From Phanerochaete sordida (taxonomy: Eukaryota > Basidiomycota > Agaricomycetes > Polyporales > Phanerochaetaceae), in contig BPQB01000028.1 in assembly GCA_019973155.2 (NCBI GenBank), forward strand, positions 350,757 to 414,756: DNA of 64,000 nucleotides. The letters are read 5' to 3'. The notes below the pieces were generated by a model. That model was given only the letters and a program-made list of their open reading frames with translations, did no database searches and had not been told where the DNA came from. The translations under genes were made by a program, and so were the position numbers. Shown in pieces: positions 45,334 to 56,701 of the stretch. How positions within the stretch are numbered: the stretch's first letter is position 1; the number at the start of each line of letters is the position of its first letter.

Positions 45334-46885
45334 TTAGAAGGCGGCGGTGACAGGGGTTGACGACCGGGCATCCGCCCATGGCGACTCCTCGGTGTCGAAG
45401 TACGTCAACGGTCGCCCAGAGGAGAAGCCGAACTGGCCTGGCGATGGCGACTGCGCAGTTGGGGATGCGCCGGTTACAGACACCTCGGGTGGAGAGAGCG
45501 ACTCGGAGGCGTGACCGGGCTCGACTGCCGTTTGCTCTGCGTCTTCTTCGTCCACCGACCTCTGCTCAGATTGCTCCTTAGTCTCCGACGGCGATGAGTC
45601 GGCAGTGCCGTCGAGGGAGAGGCCGACCTCCGGCAGCTCGAGTGGGGGCGGTGCTGGAGCGCGCGTCGTTGACGACGACGCCGGCTCGGAGAGGATGCGC
45701 ACCATCGATTGTGGTGACGCCTGGGCCGACGACGGCTGCGACGACGGGAGCGACTTTATGGCGATGGCGGACGACGACGATCGCTTGTGGGAGTGGTTCA
45801 CGGATGTCGACGACGATGACGCAGGGAAGCTGTAGCCTGGAAGTGGCGACGCCTCGCGACTCTCGGCTTCTATTCGCTGGTGCTCGACGAGCTTCAGTGC
45901 GCTTCGGAGTGCGTCCTTCTCGGCGCGAGCCTCCTTGAGTTCTTCCTCGGCCTCTGCGAGCTTCATCCGCTCTGCTGCGACCATTTTGTTCGCCTGCAGC
46001 GAGGTCAGTCAATGGCGGCTCACGACGTCATGCGAGAACCGACCTCTTCGAATAGCGCCTGCGAGAGCGACTCGAGTTCAGCCTCGAGCTGCTCCTTCGC
46101 CGCTTGTGCAGCCTTGTGCGCCTTGCGCTCCTTCTCAAGCTGGGCAAGGATCTCTTCAAGCTCTTTCTCCTTGTCCCGTGTAGGAACCAGCGACGGCAGA
46201 GAAGCAGAGGTAAGGTGGGCAGCTGCAGAGGCCCCATTCACAGTCGAAGTCGAAGTCGGAGTCGCAGAGCTTGGTATTCGCGGCGATCCTGCCACGGGAA
46301 CGCTCTGGTTTCCGAAGCGGAACTTGAAGAAGCGGCCTTCAGCCGTAGCAGGGAGAGGTGACGGGGCTACAGGGGAAGGTGCGTTGGGCTCCGGTTGTGA
46401 AGCATTGCTTTCCATGCTCTGCCGCCGGGAATCCGCAAGCTCGCGCTCTCTCTGTTCTTTAGCACTCCATCGCCTCCAGCCTACGTCTTTCGAGTGTCCA
46501 CCATCGCGCTTCAGTGCGTCCTCCAGCATCTCATTGTTAGCCAATGCAAGCTGCAGGTTCGACTTCGCCAGGGTCAATTCGGTATGTAGATCGGTCTGCG
46601 CCTTGATAGCATCCTTCAACATAAAGCTCTATTGCAAGAGCAGTACTAGATCATTACAAGTGAGAATTAGATGAGGGCGTGTTTGCGTACCAGCTCCTCT
46701 ACTCTGCTGATTGTCCGAGACAGCGCCATCCGTAGGTCCTCCTCCTGACCCTGCATATGCACGCGCTTGACATCTCGCAACTCTTCCTCTATTTGCGCAA
46801 ATGGAGCGGTCTTCACAGCGCCGAGGCTGTCTGAACGTTGTGGAAGATTGGTTCGGTGGTTCATTGGCGGTGGGACCGCAAACAT
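45334..46885 (-). CDS. SEC2: Sec2-type Rab guanine-nucleotide exchange factor
   Basis: Minus-strand exons 46885-46691, 46628-46044 and 45993-45334 give 479 aa. The N-terminal third is coiled coil (IEEELRDVKRVHMQGQEEDL, SFMLKDAIKAQTDLHTELT). The GEF core is the Sec2p helix pair at about residues 220-300: LEEILAQLEKERKAHKAAQ, ELESLSQALFEEANKMVA and ERMKLAEAEEELKEARAEKD, with the conserved LFEEAN(K/M)V signature split by intron 2. The C-terminus is Ser/Pro-rich and probably disordered. Sec2 activates the Rab Sec4 on secretory vesicles for polarised exocytosis at hyphal tips; Rabin8 is the animal counterpart. The start is the ATG at 46885; a further upstream exon is not excluded. Confidence 0.88.
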
Positions 46886-48396
46886 GCTGGATGGTGTGTC
46901 AGATCAAGCCCTCTGACTTGAGGACCCGCGATGAGCGACAACTCTAAGTCTGACCGAATGATGCCGCTTCAGCGCACGATCAACGACAAGTTCACGGCTG
47001 CCGAACATACCCAGCGAAGAAAGCGTCGAACGCGGCACGGCGAAGCGAGTGTGGTGTGGACGTGCGAAGAGTGCGGAGACAAGAGAGAATAAATTAACGG
47101 TACAGAGGGTCTCTGTAGTATTAGGGATTATCTTTCGTGGCCAGAGCTCCTTTTCGCCGCTGCGGTCGTCGTCGCCGTCGCTGTGGTTGTTGTGGTGGAA
47201 CGCACCGGTCGAGCCACGGGTCCCGCGTAACGGACCACAAGCACGAGTCACGTTCAATGTCACTGTGACCGGTGACCGGACAAAGGGCGTGACATACCTT
47301 CGTCCTGCAGGCTGCGTTCCTTTCTCGCCTTCGTTCGCGACCACGATGAAGGTCACCATCGAAGCGTTGAAATGCAACGCTTTTGCAGCACGGTGCAGGC
47401 TCTATGTTCATTTCAACGACTCATGTGATATCTTGCCAAATTTATACCAGGCTTGCACTCACCGTAAGTCTCTTCCCAGGGTTCGTGCCTTGAATGCTGC
47501 GAGCAACGGGCTGTTTGACACGCACAGGTAGGGCGTTCATCTTGCCGGTCAACAGTGTGTTGAAGTCTGCGTGAACATGGTGCGCCTTCCTGCCGTCTTG
47601 CCTGTACTGCTGGGTACTGACACTCATGGTCTAGCCGTCAGCGACCCCTGCATGGTAGATATCGTTGGGATGCTCGCCAATAGAACTACCTGAAAAGAAG
47701 TCATGCCGCGGTCGGCACCGTAGCTGAAGACACGGCCTGATCATCTCCGTGTCCGGCACCGCCAGTCTCGCTTCCCATGCTGCACAGGCTTGCGATTGAG
47801 CGCCACGATTGGAACATGACAATGCGTTGCGCACAGTGTGCAAACGCCACATCCTACTGTGCCTCAGGGCTGGGATCAGTCCGCTACGGGCCGCTCGTCG
47901 CGGTGCCTCATTGGCTCCGCCCTTCGCTCTCACAGACAACGTGTCAAGACCGACGCGTTGTTCAGCCCGTACACGACGGCGCCACGACGTACCAGTGCTG
48001 CTTTCCACGCTTCGACTGTCCTGCCATCGCCTTCATGGGATACTACTGCCCGTCTTGGTGACGGCCATTTCCCAAAGTATCCTTCGCACAGGGTTTTCCC
48101 CGGCTTTATCCAGCGCTGCGTTACCCGGGCTGAACGTATCAATCTCCTTCCTTTCATATCCGGATCATCGCAGGACTGTGGGGTCGGCCTCTACCATCCC
48201 AGTCGCACCCTGACGTGCGGCCGCCAATAGTCCGGAAGACCGTCGGGAAACGTTCGTCATTATATCAAGACGCCTGCTAAGAGCGGCGACCTGCAGTATC
48301 AGGCACCACCGACGGCTTATATTCCCCCAGGCGCACTCTGGACCTCCCCAGCCTTCCCTCTCCAGTCATCCAACACACCGTTCCGCGCCTAGAGAG
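46886..48396. other. 1.5 kb intergenic region
   Basis: Promoter of SEC2 (minus) at the left and of the DUF6593-like gene (plus) at the right. Open frames up to about 160 codons exist, but none has a domain or splice support. Confidence 0.45.
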
Positions 48397-49134
48397 ATGC
48401 CGCCCCCGCCCAAGGTCACGCCCCCGCACCGGCTCGAGCTGACGACGAACAGCCTGCGCAACACCGCGATCGCTAGCTCGAACGACAACATCCACTATGA
48501 GATCGTGACGCGCTTCTGGCACCCACACCTCACCAAGATCAACCGTTGCGACTTTGAAAACCTGCTCGTGGACACCGTCGCCGAGATCGAGCGCATGCCG
48601 GGGCGCGAAGCCCGCGTCCGCTTTGGCGGCGACAAGGGCGAGTGGATTCCTGCGTCCCAGTTTCTCAACGTCTCGGAGGACAAAATGTCAGTTGCTCCGT
48701 CCCCTCCATCTCTTCGTAGCTCATTCTGAGGCACTTTAGTGGAGGAACATTCGTCGGCAACGCCGACACTCGGTATCAATGGCGGACGTACAAAGGCCGC
48801 CTGCAGGTACGCAGCCTGATGCTGCGCTCTGCCGGCGCCTCTGACATTGTCTGCCCATAGCTCGTTAAGGATGCAGACGACGAGAACCAAGAGCCCATCG
48901 TCGACTTTCATCCACACAAGCGACACTTCTTCGTGTTCCGCATGGCGAAGCACGCGTGGCTAGAGGTCAAGCCTCAGCCAGAAGTAACGGAGGCGATGGA
49001 AAGGCTGATAGGTAAGGTATCTCAGCGTATTCAAACGGATGCGGCTGACCAGGTCTGAAGTGAGCTACCTGCTGGTCGAGCGGCGGCGGCGGGACGCCCG
49101 CCCCCGCGTGAAGGTCCAGAAGTCGGAGTCGTGA
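48397..49134 (+). CDS. DUF6593-like protein, second member
   Basis: Exons 48397-48686, 48740-48806, 48861-49011 and 49061-49134 give 193 aa with consistent phase. The pattern fits DUF6593-type basidiomycete proteins: LTTNSLRNTAIASSNDNIHY, YEIVTRFWHPHLTKINR, FVGNADTRYQWRTYKGRLQL, HPHKRHFFVFRMAKHAWLEV and the C-terminal AMERLIVSYLLVERRRRD helix. It is clearly distinct from the 24876 gene, so this is not a recent duplicate. No signal peptide. Biological role unknown. Intron 3 uses a GAAG acceptor chosen because it alone preserves the frame. Confidence 0.78.
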
Positions 49135-50541
49135 TCACGCGCCGGGTCCGAAGCCGATATTTCGGTATCTGACACACGCCCTGCGCTGCTACTGCTCTCT
49201 GTGTATGCTATCAAGTTCAACTATAATCATTAGTCGGCGAGGTTATAGAGTCACCCTATCTCTGCTAAGGATACAGCAACCCAAGATATCGGTCATGGCC
49301 ATTGGCCAATATCCAGTGCTATCCCACTGCTGTGGTGCGCCGCGAACCACCCCACGGGTTCAGGCAAGTAGCTTGAGTGACCCACCGTTCGGATATCAGC
49401 AATATTGGCTAGTACACCGCTGCATCGGCTCGTTACATATGGTCCCATGATAAACCGACTGTACACATCTGGCGTGAGTACTGTAGACTTCGATAATTCA
49501 GCGTTTATTCCGTTATCAGCCTAGGTAGGCGCACGTAGCGATACATACCGGATTCGGATGGCCCCTCTGCAAGCGTCAATTTACGCTGGGGGGTTCGACA
49601 CAAACGTCGTCGACGTCCCTACTATGGGAAGAACACCCTAGGCACACTGCCTAAAATCAAGCTGGATTGGTTTTCAAATGTAAGGAAATGTTAAAATAGT
49701 ACTCAGCTAAACGGCGAGTCAGCTCACATCTTCAGCAGCCTTCCTCGTGGCGAGTCGGTGACTCGAAGCGGTCCTCTTCAGTGTCACTGGCGGCGGGGTT
49801 ATCGCCTTATAGGCTTGATAAATAGTATTACACTGTAGTCAAGTTACCTGTCTTCCCCAAGCGGCGTTCTGGCAACTTCGCGCGGATTTGTTGCAGCTGC
49901 CTCCGAACGCCAAGGTAAATAAAACAGGCATGTCCTTCTCTTGCACTGGACATGAGATTGACCTGTGTTTTGACAGCCTGAGGAAATCGAGGCGACTATG
50001 GAGAACGGCGTTTTGACGATGACGTTCCCCGGGACTTCGCTTGAGTAGGCACCCAGGACAATCACGATGAACTAGACATCCGCGGACGGATTTTGACATG
50101 GACCACTCCTTATCAAACACACTCGAACAATCACTGTACCATAGCAAGCAAAAGTTTCAATGCCATCTTTAGTCAGACAGGAACACTAGCACGGATGAGT
50201 TGAGTTCCTCCCATAGACCGTGCGAAGATGCTACTGAATACTGACCCAGGCCGATGGTCGTCCAGTTCCGCGTTCCTATAGCCACTGTTTCGGAAGGAGT
50301 GTCGCAGGATCCGTGCGAAAGTCTGTCGACAACGGTGCAGACGCCGTAACGCGATGGCGTGTGCGGTGCAGCTGCCTAAGGCCGCGCTCAGCTATCACCG
50401 GCAAACACAGAAAGCAATGACGCTGCAGGCCAAGCACAAGAGTATAAATACGGTGCACCTGGGACGGTGAAGGAGCAAGGACTCAACGATCCATTCTCCT
50501 AGTGTCATACCTCTTCAACAGAGGACATTCGCCACACTAAC
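49135..50541. other. 1.4 kb intergenic region
   Basis: No gene seen; AT-richer than the genes around it. It contains the promoter of the first 2OG oxygenase gene at its right end. Confidence 0.5.
50443..50450 (+). promoter_or_regulatory. TATA box of 2OG oxygenase gene 1
   Basis: TATAAATA lies 92 bp before the ATG at 50542, in a sensible position for a core promoter with a leader of about 60 nt. Confidence 0.5.
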
Positions 50542-51943
50542 ATGGCTACCAACTTTGCGAGCATCCCTATCCTCGACTTCTCTCTGTCGCAGCGCGCAGA
50601 GACCAAGCCACAATTCCTCGCGGATCTGCGCACAGCGCTGACCGACGTCGGCTTCTACTACCTGAAGAACCACACGATACCGCTGGAGGACATCGACGCG
50701 CTCGTCGCGCTCATCCCAGACTTCTTCGCGCTGCCCGCGGCGGAGAAGGAGCGCGTGCGCATGGTGCACAGCCCGCACTTCTTCGGCTACAGCCGCTTCG
50801 GCGCGGAGCTCACCAAGGGACGCGTCGACCAGCGCGAGCAGTTCGACTTCGGCACGAGCACCGCGAGCAAGTGGCAGCCGGGCGACCCCGAGTACCTCAA
50901 GCTCTGGGGCCCCTCGCAGGTGCGCGCGCAGACACACCCTGATGCGGGCAGCACGCTGATCGGCGCGGTGCAGTGGCCCGACGCGGCGCTCCTCCCCGGC
51001 TTCAGGGCCGCGTTCACGAGCTACGTCCTGCGCATGCAGCAGCTCAGCCACGCGCTGCTCGCGCTCGTCGCCGAGGCGCTGCAGCTCGCGCCCGACGCGT
51101 TCAAGCACTTCTTCGAGGCGGACGGGAACGAGGACCGCGCGAAGATCGTCAAGTATCCCGTCCCCGCGCCCGGCTCGTCCGACCAGGGAGTCGGCCCGCA
51201 TTTCGACGGCGGCTTCCTGACACTGGTGCGTACCTCCCCTGACGTGCACTACTGGGCGCGCCTCACGCAGATATGCAGCTCCTCCAAGCGTCTCCGCACC
51301 GCGGCCTTCAGGTCCAGAACCGTGCGGGCGAGTGGATCGACGCCCCGCCCGTGCCCGGCACGTTCGTCGTGAACATCGGCAAGGGTACGTCTCGCGCCTT
51401 CGTTGAGGCTTTGCGCGCTGACAGGACGCCACAGCACTTGAGACTGTCACGCAGGGCGTGGCAATTGCGACGTCGCACCGTGTGCTCTCGCCCGAGCCGG
51501 GCTCGACGCCGCGCTACTCGGTCCCGTTCTTCCAGATGGTGTCGCAGAGCACCGTGATTGGCCGCGAGGTCCTCGACAGTGAGTCTGCAGCTCTGACGCA
51601 CGCTCGTGTCTCGTGCTGACCCTGCGGCAGTGCCAGAGGAGATATTGAAGATCAAGGAGGCCCGCGGGCAGGTCATTGCTGATTGTGAGTGACCTCGAAT
51701 GTGGGTGTATGCGCACATCGAGCTCATCAGATGTAGCAATCAACTATGCCGAGTACAACGAGCTGCCTTCTGGGCTCGTGGCTCTCATCGGCCGCATCAA
51801 GTACGTCGACCGCCGTTGGTGCTGCGCGTCGCTCTTACTAACGTGCCTGCAGGAGCCACCCCGACGTCGCTGAGCGTCACTACCCTGAGCTCTTCAACAA
51901 GTTCTTCCCCGACGGCCTGCCGAAGCATGGCATGGCTTACTGA
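50542..51943 (+). CDS. 2-oxoglutarate/Fe(II)-dependent oxygenase, copy 1
   Basis: Exons 50542-50919, 50974-51225, 51279-51384, 51435-51578, 51631-51684, 51737-51800 and 51853-51943 give 362 aa. It belongs to the isopenicillin-N-synthase-like family: an N-terminal DIOX_N part (PILDFSLSQRAETKPQFLAD, VGFYYLKNH, FFALPAAEKERV), then the jelly-roll core. Iron ligands are H202 and D204 (GPHFDGGFLTL) and H260 (TSHRVLSP); the 2-oxoglutarate pair is R272 and S274 (PRYS). Such enzymes hydroxylate, desaturate or cyclise small molecules; the substrate is unknown. Intron 1 is in frame (54 nt), but the same intron position in copy 2 supports splicing. Cytosolic, with no signal peptide. Confidence 0.9.
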
Positions 51944-52229
51944 GTGACCTACTGTCCATTTTTTCCGAACGATCCGATCGTGTATGGTACGACCCATATA
52001 AAACTCAGCAGGCCCTCGTGAATGTGTAGCACAAGTGTAATATTAGCATTGAACCTGGAGTGCATACTGGTGACTGCGACCACGTCTAGTTGAAGAGAGA
52101 CAAGTACCAAGGAGACTGCGCGAACATGGTTGCATATACATGGCGAGAAGACAGCGCATAGCTTGGACGTGGACATATAGTAAAATGAGGAACATATTGG
52201 ACAATGAAAACGCATGTGGAAAGAGCAGC

Positions 52230-53030
52230 CTAGCAAGTATGTTGAGCTTTCTCCTTGACGACTTGGACGCCCGCAGCGTTGGTGAGGTCTTGTACATCCG
52301 AGGCGTTGAAGGGGTCTTGCCCGTCGGCGGTGCCTTGCGTAGCCCACTGCTCGGTCTGCTTCCACAGCTGCCGCGCGTCGAAACACTTGCAGTCTGGGCC
52401 CAGTATCTGGCCCGGTATATACCTGCACAGCGCGATCAGACTGGTCTTGATGCGGTACAGCGTATGCCACTCCCAGAGGTCCAGCTTGCAGCGCTCGTTG
52501 AACGGGATGGTCTGCACGTAGTCGAGGACGACGTTGATCGCGTCGAGCACGTCGAGCGTCGCTTCGCCATTGCACGGCGCGTGCACCCGCTGGTAGTACG
52601 TCACAGACGCCGTGTTGAGCGGCCCGTTGAGGGTGACCTCCTTGGCGTACGCGATGCAGCCATCGTGCAGCGGCGCGCGCGTGCGGTGAGAGAAGACCTC
52701 GCCGGAGGGCGAGAGCCATGTCTCGATAATGGCCGGGAACTGGGTCAATTTGAGCGCGATCTCGTGCGAGTATACTCGCTTGGTGTGGCCTGTGTCCCGG
52801 TCGACGCCGTGGATGCTGTGTACAACCTCCCTGGGTACCTGGAGCTCGAGGGGAAGGAAGGAGTCTTTGAGGATGGGCGTCGCATAGACGAAATCGCGGA
52901 CTATGTGAGCGGCGTAGCAGGGGTCGACTTCCAAGCCCCATCTGCGGTAAAACGCGTTCATAGAGATTTGATACCCTATGGGAAGGTTTTTGGGCCAGTC
53001 AGGCTTGCACCCTATCTGCACTTTAGGCAT
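52230..53030 (-). CDS. Unrecognised 266-aa protein
   Basis: Single exon with an ATG at 53028-53030. I do not recognise a domain. Visible segments include IGYQISMNAFYRRWGLEVDP, FLPLELQVPREVVHSIHG, HDGCIAYAKEVTLNGPLNTA, ERCKLDLWEWHTLYRIKT and CFDARQLWKQTEQW. The composition is ordered and not low-complexity, with several Trp/Tyr and Cys residues, and normal codon bias on this strand supports a real gene. No signal peptide or membrane segment. It lies antisense between the two 2OG oxygenase copies, but I cannot tie it to their function. Confidence 0.6.
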   Translation of the reverse strand: MPKVQIGCKPDWPKNLPIGYQISMNAFYRRWGLEVDPCYAAHIVRDFVYATPILKDSFLPLELQVPREVVHSIHGVDRDTGHTKRVYSHEIALKLTQFPAIIETWLSPSGEVFSHRTRAPLHDGCIAYAKEVTLNGPLNTASVTYYQRVHAPCNGEATLDVLDAINVVLDYVQTIPFNERCKLDLWEWHTLYRIKTSLIALCRYIPGQILGPDCKCFDARQLWKQTEQWATQGTADGQDPFNASDVQDLTNAAGVQVVKEKAQHTC

Positions 53031-53680
53031 TATCGGAGGAGAGAAGTGGGGTGGTGGGTTGAGAAGGACGAGAAGTGGTCTGAGTAGCGACCAATCTGGC
53101 TCAGGGCTTTATACCTAGTGATAGCCCAAATGCGGTGTCTCAAGTGGGCAAGCTTACGGTAAGCTTCCTTCCCACGAAATCGAGGCCACCGTTGCGTAAG
53201 TGGAAAGCCAAGCTTGTATGAGCGCACGAGGTACTGCGCAATTTACAGCCTTGTTTTCCGCTAGACAAAGAAGAAGTCATACAATCGCTGTGAAGAAGCG
53301 CGGACCTGTGCTACCGGGGCAATGTGCCTAGTGAGACGTTGGTGAGACGTTGAAAGCGTGAGGAAAAAACGGTTCAAAAACCTGGCCGTCGTCGTGACTC
53401 CATCTCTGACATAGCAAGATACGGATTCAAAATGAGTTGTGAGAAGTAGCGTTAGCCTTCTCCGTGAATCTAGGCCGGAAGAAGCGCGCTGGAGGGTGGC
53501 CACCGGCGTCGAGGACAAGGAGGAAGCTGCGCCAAATTCCTGGATCTCCCTTCCTTACGATCGGCGCCTTTCGTCATGATGCGCCCTTCCGTTTCGGGAC
53601 CGCGCGCCGGTGCCCCGCTTTCTCTCTTGGCTCTGGCCACATCCCTCCGACCCAAACACGCCTCCACACCTCCACTCGCG
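53031..53680. other. Divergent intergenic region
   Basis: Between the minus-strand unknown gene and the HAD phosphatase gene. No separate gene; an in-frame 5' extension of the phosphatase is possible from 53576. Confidence 0.45.
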
Positions 53681-54690
53681 ATGACAACGAGGCCAAAGAT
53701 TGAGTATGTCCTCTTTGACATGGACGGTAAGCTTTTCTTCGAGCTTCCCGATCTCATTTGCTGACCCTGCCACCTTGCAGGCCTGCTCATCGATTCGGAG
53801 CGGGTGTACACCGATGTGACCAGTGAGTGTGTCTCGTACACCTCTGCGCGTGCCAGAAGACATTGACATGCTGTTTTAGATCACATTCTCGCACGCTACG
53901 GCAAGGAGATGACCTGGGACATCAAGGCCGGACTCATGGGCAAACGTACGTCCCTCGCACACGCACGGCACACCGCCCCTCACACCCACCCGCAGCCGAA
54001 CGCGAAGCCGCCGCGCACCTCCTCTCCTTCTTCCCCGACCTCCCGCCTGAGATGACGCTCGATGCGTACCTGACCGAGCGGCGCGCGCTGCAGGACGCGC
54101 TCTGGCCGACCGTGCGCCCGCTGCCGGGCGCGGCGCGCCTCGTGCGCCACCTGCACGCGCACGGCGTCCCGATCGCGGTCGCGACGGGCTCGCAGCGGCG
54201 CAACTTCGAGCAGAAGAGCGCGCACCTCATGGACGAGCTCTTTGGCGCGTTCGGCGGCAAGGTCGTGTGTGCTGACGACGGGCTCATACGCCCCGGCCGT
54301 GGGAAGCCGTGTCCCGACGTGTTCCTAGTCACTGCGCGGACGTGTCTTGGTAGGGCGGTCGGAGAGCTCGAAGAGGATGATCTGGAGGTCACGGAGGAGC
54401 AGCGGGTGGAGCGCAGGAAGGGTCTCGTGTTCGAGGACGCGATTCCGGGGATGCAGGCGGGCAAGCGGGCTGGAATGAATGGTGCGTAGTATTCTCCTTA
54501 CGTATGAGACTGCGACTGACCAGCCACCGCAGTGGTATGGATCCCCGACCCGAACCTTGTTGCCGTCGGGACGAACGACAACGCAGACGGCACGACTTCG
54601 CTCTCTACCGTCGAGCAGCCCGACCAGACACTGAAGTCGCTAGAGGAATTCAAGCCCGAAGAGTGGGGCCTGCCGCCGTACGATTCATAG
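53681..54690 (+). CDS. HAD-superfamily sugar-phosphatase-like hydrolase
   Basis: Exons 53681-53726, 53781-53822, 53880-53945, 53996-54481 and 54533-54690 give 265 aa. HAD motif I is DMDGLLIDSE (nucleophile Asp and acid/base Asp), motif II is the TGS of VATGSQRRNF, motif III is the lysine of RGKPCPDVF, and motif IV is FEDAIPGMQAGKRAGM. The helical cap has DIKAGLMGKPEREAAAHLLS. This matches the HDHD1/GPP1-like subgroup, which dephosphorylates small phosphates such as pseudouridine 5'-phosphate, glycerol 3-phosphate or 2-deoxyglucose 6-phosphate; the substrate is not predictable. An in-frame ATG at 53576 would add 35 residues rich in Ser/Pro/Arg, possibly a targeting signal; I chose the ATG nearest the conserved domain. 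Confidence 0.88.
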
Positions 54691-54919
54691 AGCATGCTGT
54701 GGCACTATACCTGTACAACTACCAATAGACGTGCAAATCAATCTCACGACATGCCTGGCGCTCAAAGCGCAGACGCCGGCCAACGGAAGTTGTCTCCTGA
54801 CCACCGTGGTGTGTTATCACGCAATGCCTCCCGACGCTTGCACTCCCGCGACACCCATGCTCTTCGCAGCACACATCCCAGCCTGAGCCTTCTCCTCGAC
54901 ATTCACCGCCCCCACCGCG

Positions 54920-56335
54920 ATGGCGACAGACTTCTCCAGCATCCCCGTCCTCGACTTCTCGCAGTCGCAGGACGCCGCGACAAAGCCGGCCTTCCTGCTC
55001 GCGCTGCGCCACGCACTGACGCACGTCGGCTTCTTCTACCTCGCGCACCACAGCGTCCCGCCCGAGCTCGTCGCCGCCGCAGCCGCGTTCTGCCCCGAGT
55101 TCTTCGCGCTGCCCGACGCCGAGAAGGAGCGCGTGCGCATGGCGCACAGCCCGCACTTCTTCGGGTACAGCCGCCTCGGCGCGGAGCTCACGAAGGGCGC
55201 CGTCGACCAGCGCGAGCAGTTCGACTTCGGCACGAGCACGGGCCCGCGCTGGGCGGAGGGCGACCCCGACTGGATGCGGCTGTGGGGCCCCTCGCAGGTG
55301 TGTGCGCCCGCCCCATCTCGTCGGCACGCGCGGCTGAACGGGGCAGCGGCGCGCAGTGGCCCGAGGAGCACCTCCTGCCCGGCTTCCGCGACACGTTCGT
55401 GCGCTACGCGGCCGCGCTGCAGGCGCTCAGCGGCGCGCTGCTCGCGCTCGCCGCCGAGGCCCTCGGGCTCCCGCGCGACGCGTTCGCGCGCTTCTTCGAG
55501 ACGGACGGGAACCAGGACCGGCTGAAGGTCGTCAAGTACCCTGTCCCCGCGGACGACGCCTCGAGGCAGGGCGTCGGGCCGCACTATGACGGGGGTTTCC
55601 TGACTCTGGTGCGTCTGCGATGCGGAGCTGTGCGGGGTGTCCAGGGCTCATGGGCACGCAGTTGCTGCAGGCGTCGCCGCACCGCGGACTGCAGGTGCAG
55701 AACTTCGCCGGGGAGTGGATCGACGCGCCACCGATGCCAGGCACGTTCGTCGTAAACATCGGGAAAGGTGCGGGTTCTGCGTCGCACCGGACGCTGCCTG
55801 TGCTGAATGCAATCTCGTCTGCCAGCTCTAGAGACGATCACGCAGGGCGTGGCAATCGCAACTTCGCATCGTGTGCTATCGCCAGAGAAGGGCTCGACAC
55901 CGCGTTATTCGATACCGTTCTTCCAGATGATCAGGCGCGACAGGATCATCGGCCAAGAAGTGCTCGAGCGTGAGTCAATACCCCCCCATTTCTAACGACG
56001 AGTGAGCCAAATGTCTGCAGTGCCTCCTGAAATCTTGAAGATCAAGGAAAGCAGGGGGCAGCTGGGCTCGGACTGTGCGTAATGTTCTCTTCATTCCCCG
56101 CCCTCTCCTGAAGTATTCCTGCAGCTGTGAATTACGCGGAGTACCACGAAGTGCCGGCTGGTATGGTCGCTCTTGTCAGTCGCATTAAGTGAGCTACTTT
56201 CCTCCTCCTTTTTGGTTTACGTGCTTATTCATTCTCGGATGTAGGAGTCATCCTGACGTCGCTCAGCAGCACTACCCAGAGCACTTCCAGCAATTCTTTC
56301 CAGATGGCCTCCCCGCACATGGAATTGCTTACTGA
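54920..56335 (+). CDS. 2-oxoglutarate/Fe(II)-dependent oxygenase, copy 2
   Basis: Exons 54920-55297, 55357-55608, 55662-55767, 55826-55969, 56021-56074, 56125-56188 and 56245-56335 give 362 aa. All seven exon lengths (378, 252, 106, 144, 54, 64, 91) equal those of copy 1, while intron lengths differ. Iron ligands GPHYDGG and TSHRVLSP and the PRYS 2-oxoglutarate site are conserved. Copy 2 is richer in Ala/Arg and GC than copy 1. Clear paralogue by duplication; the two presumably catalyse related oxidations. I saw no TATA box like the one before copy 1, so regulation may differ. Confidence 0.9.
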
Positions 56336-56701
56336 CTTCTTCTTTTGCGCTGGATTCTTACTAGCACGCTATTACTCTATTTTCGCAGTGTTTCCAGCTT
56401 GATGAGACTCCTGACGAATATCACCGCGAATATCATTTCGACTGTATGCGCAGCGCTTGAGTGATCATAGCGAGGAGTAGCTCGGTGATTACCACGTGGG
56501 GCAGTCACAAAAATAGCTGCCGCTGCCAAGACGTCATCGTCCTTTTCCCAAACCGTCGACTAGAAATGCGACCGCGATGCCCAAACTCGCTCTACGCTAT
56601 CCCAATCGTCTCCAGTCTCGTCTCCAGCCGCTCTCCACCACCATCCTGCTCATCTCTATCCCTCTCTGAGCCGCCTGGACCCTATATGATCTCTGACGAC
56701 G
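56336..56701. other. Intergenic region
   Basis: About 370 bp, no gene seen; it should carry the promoter of the C2-domain gene. Confidence 0.5.

Noticed and set aside
46886..48396. 160-codon frame at 47049-47531 and overlapping frames
   Set aside because: No domain or splice support, and equal-sized frames on the opposite strand; treated as promoter sequence.
52140..53087. 315-codon plus-strand frame
   Set aside because: Antisense shadow of the 266-aa gene on the minus strand, which has an ATG and a more protein-like composition.
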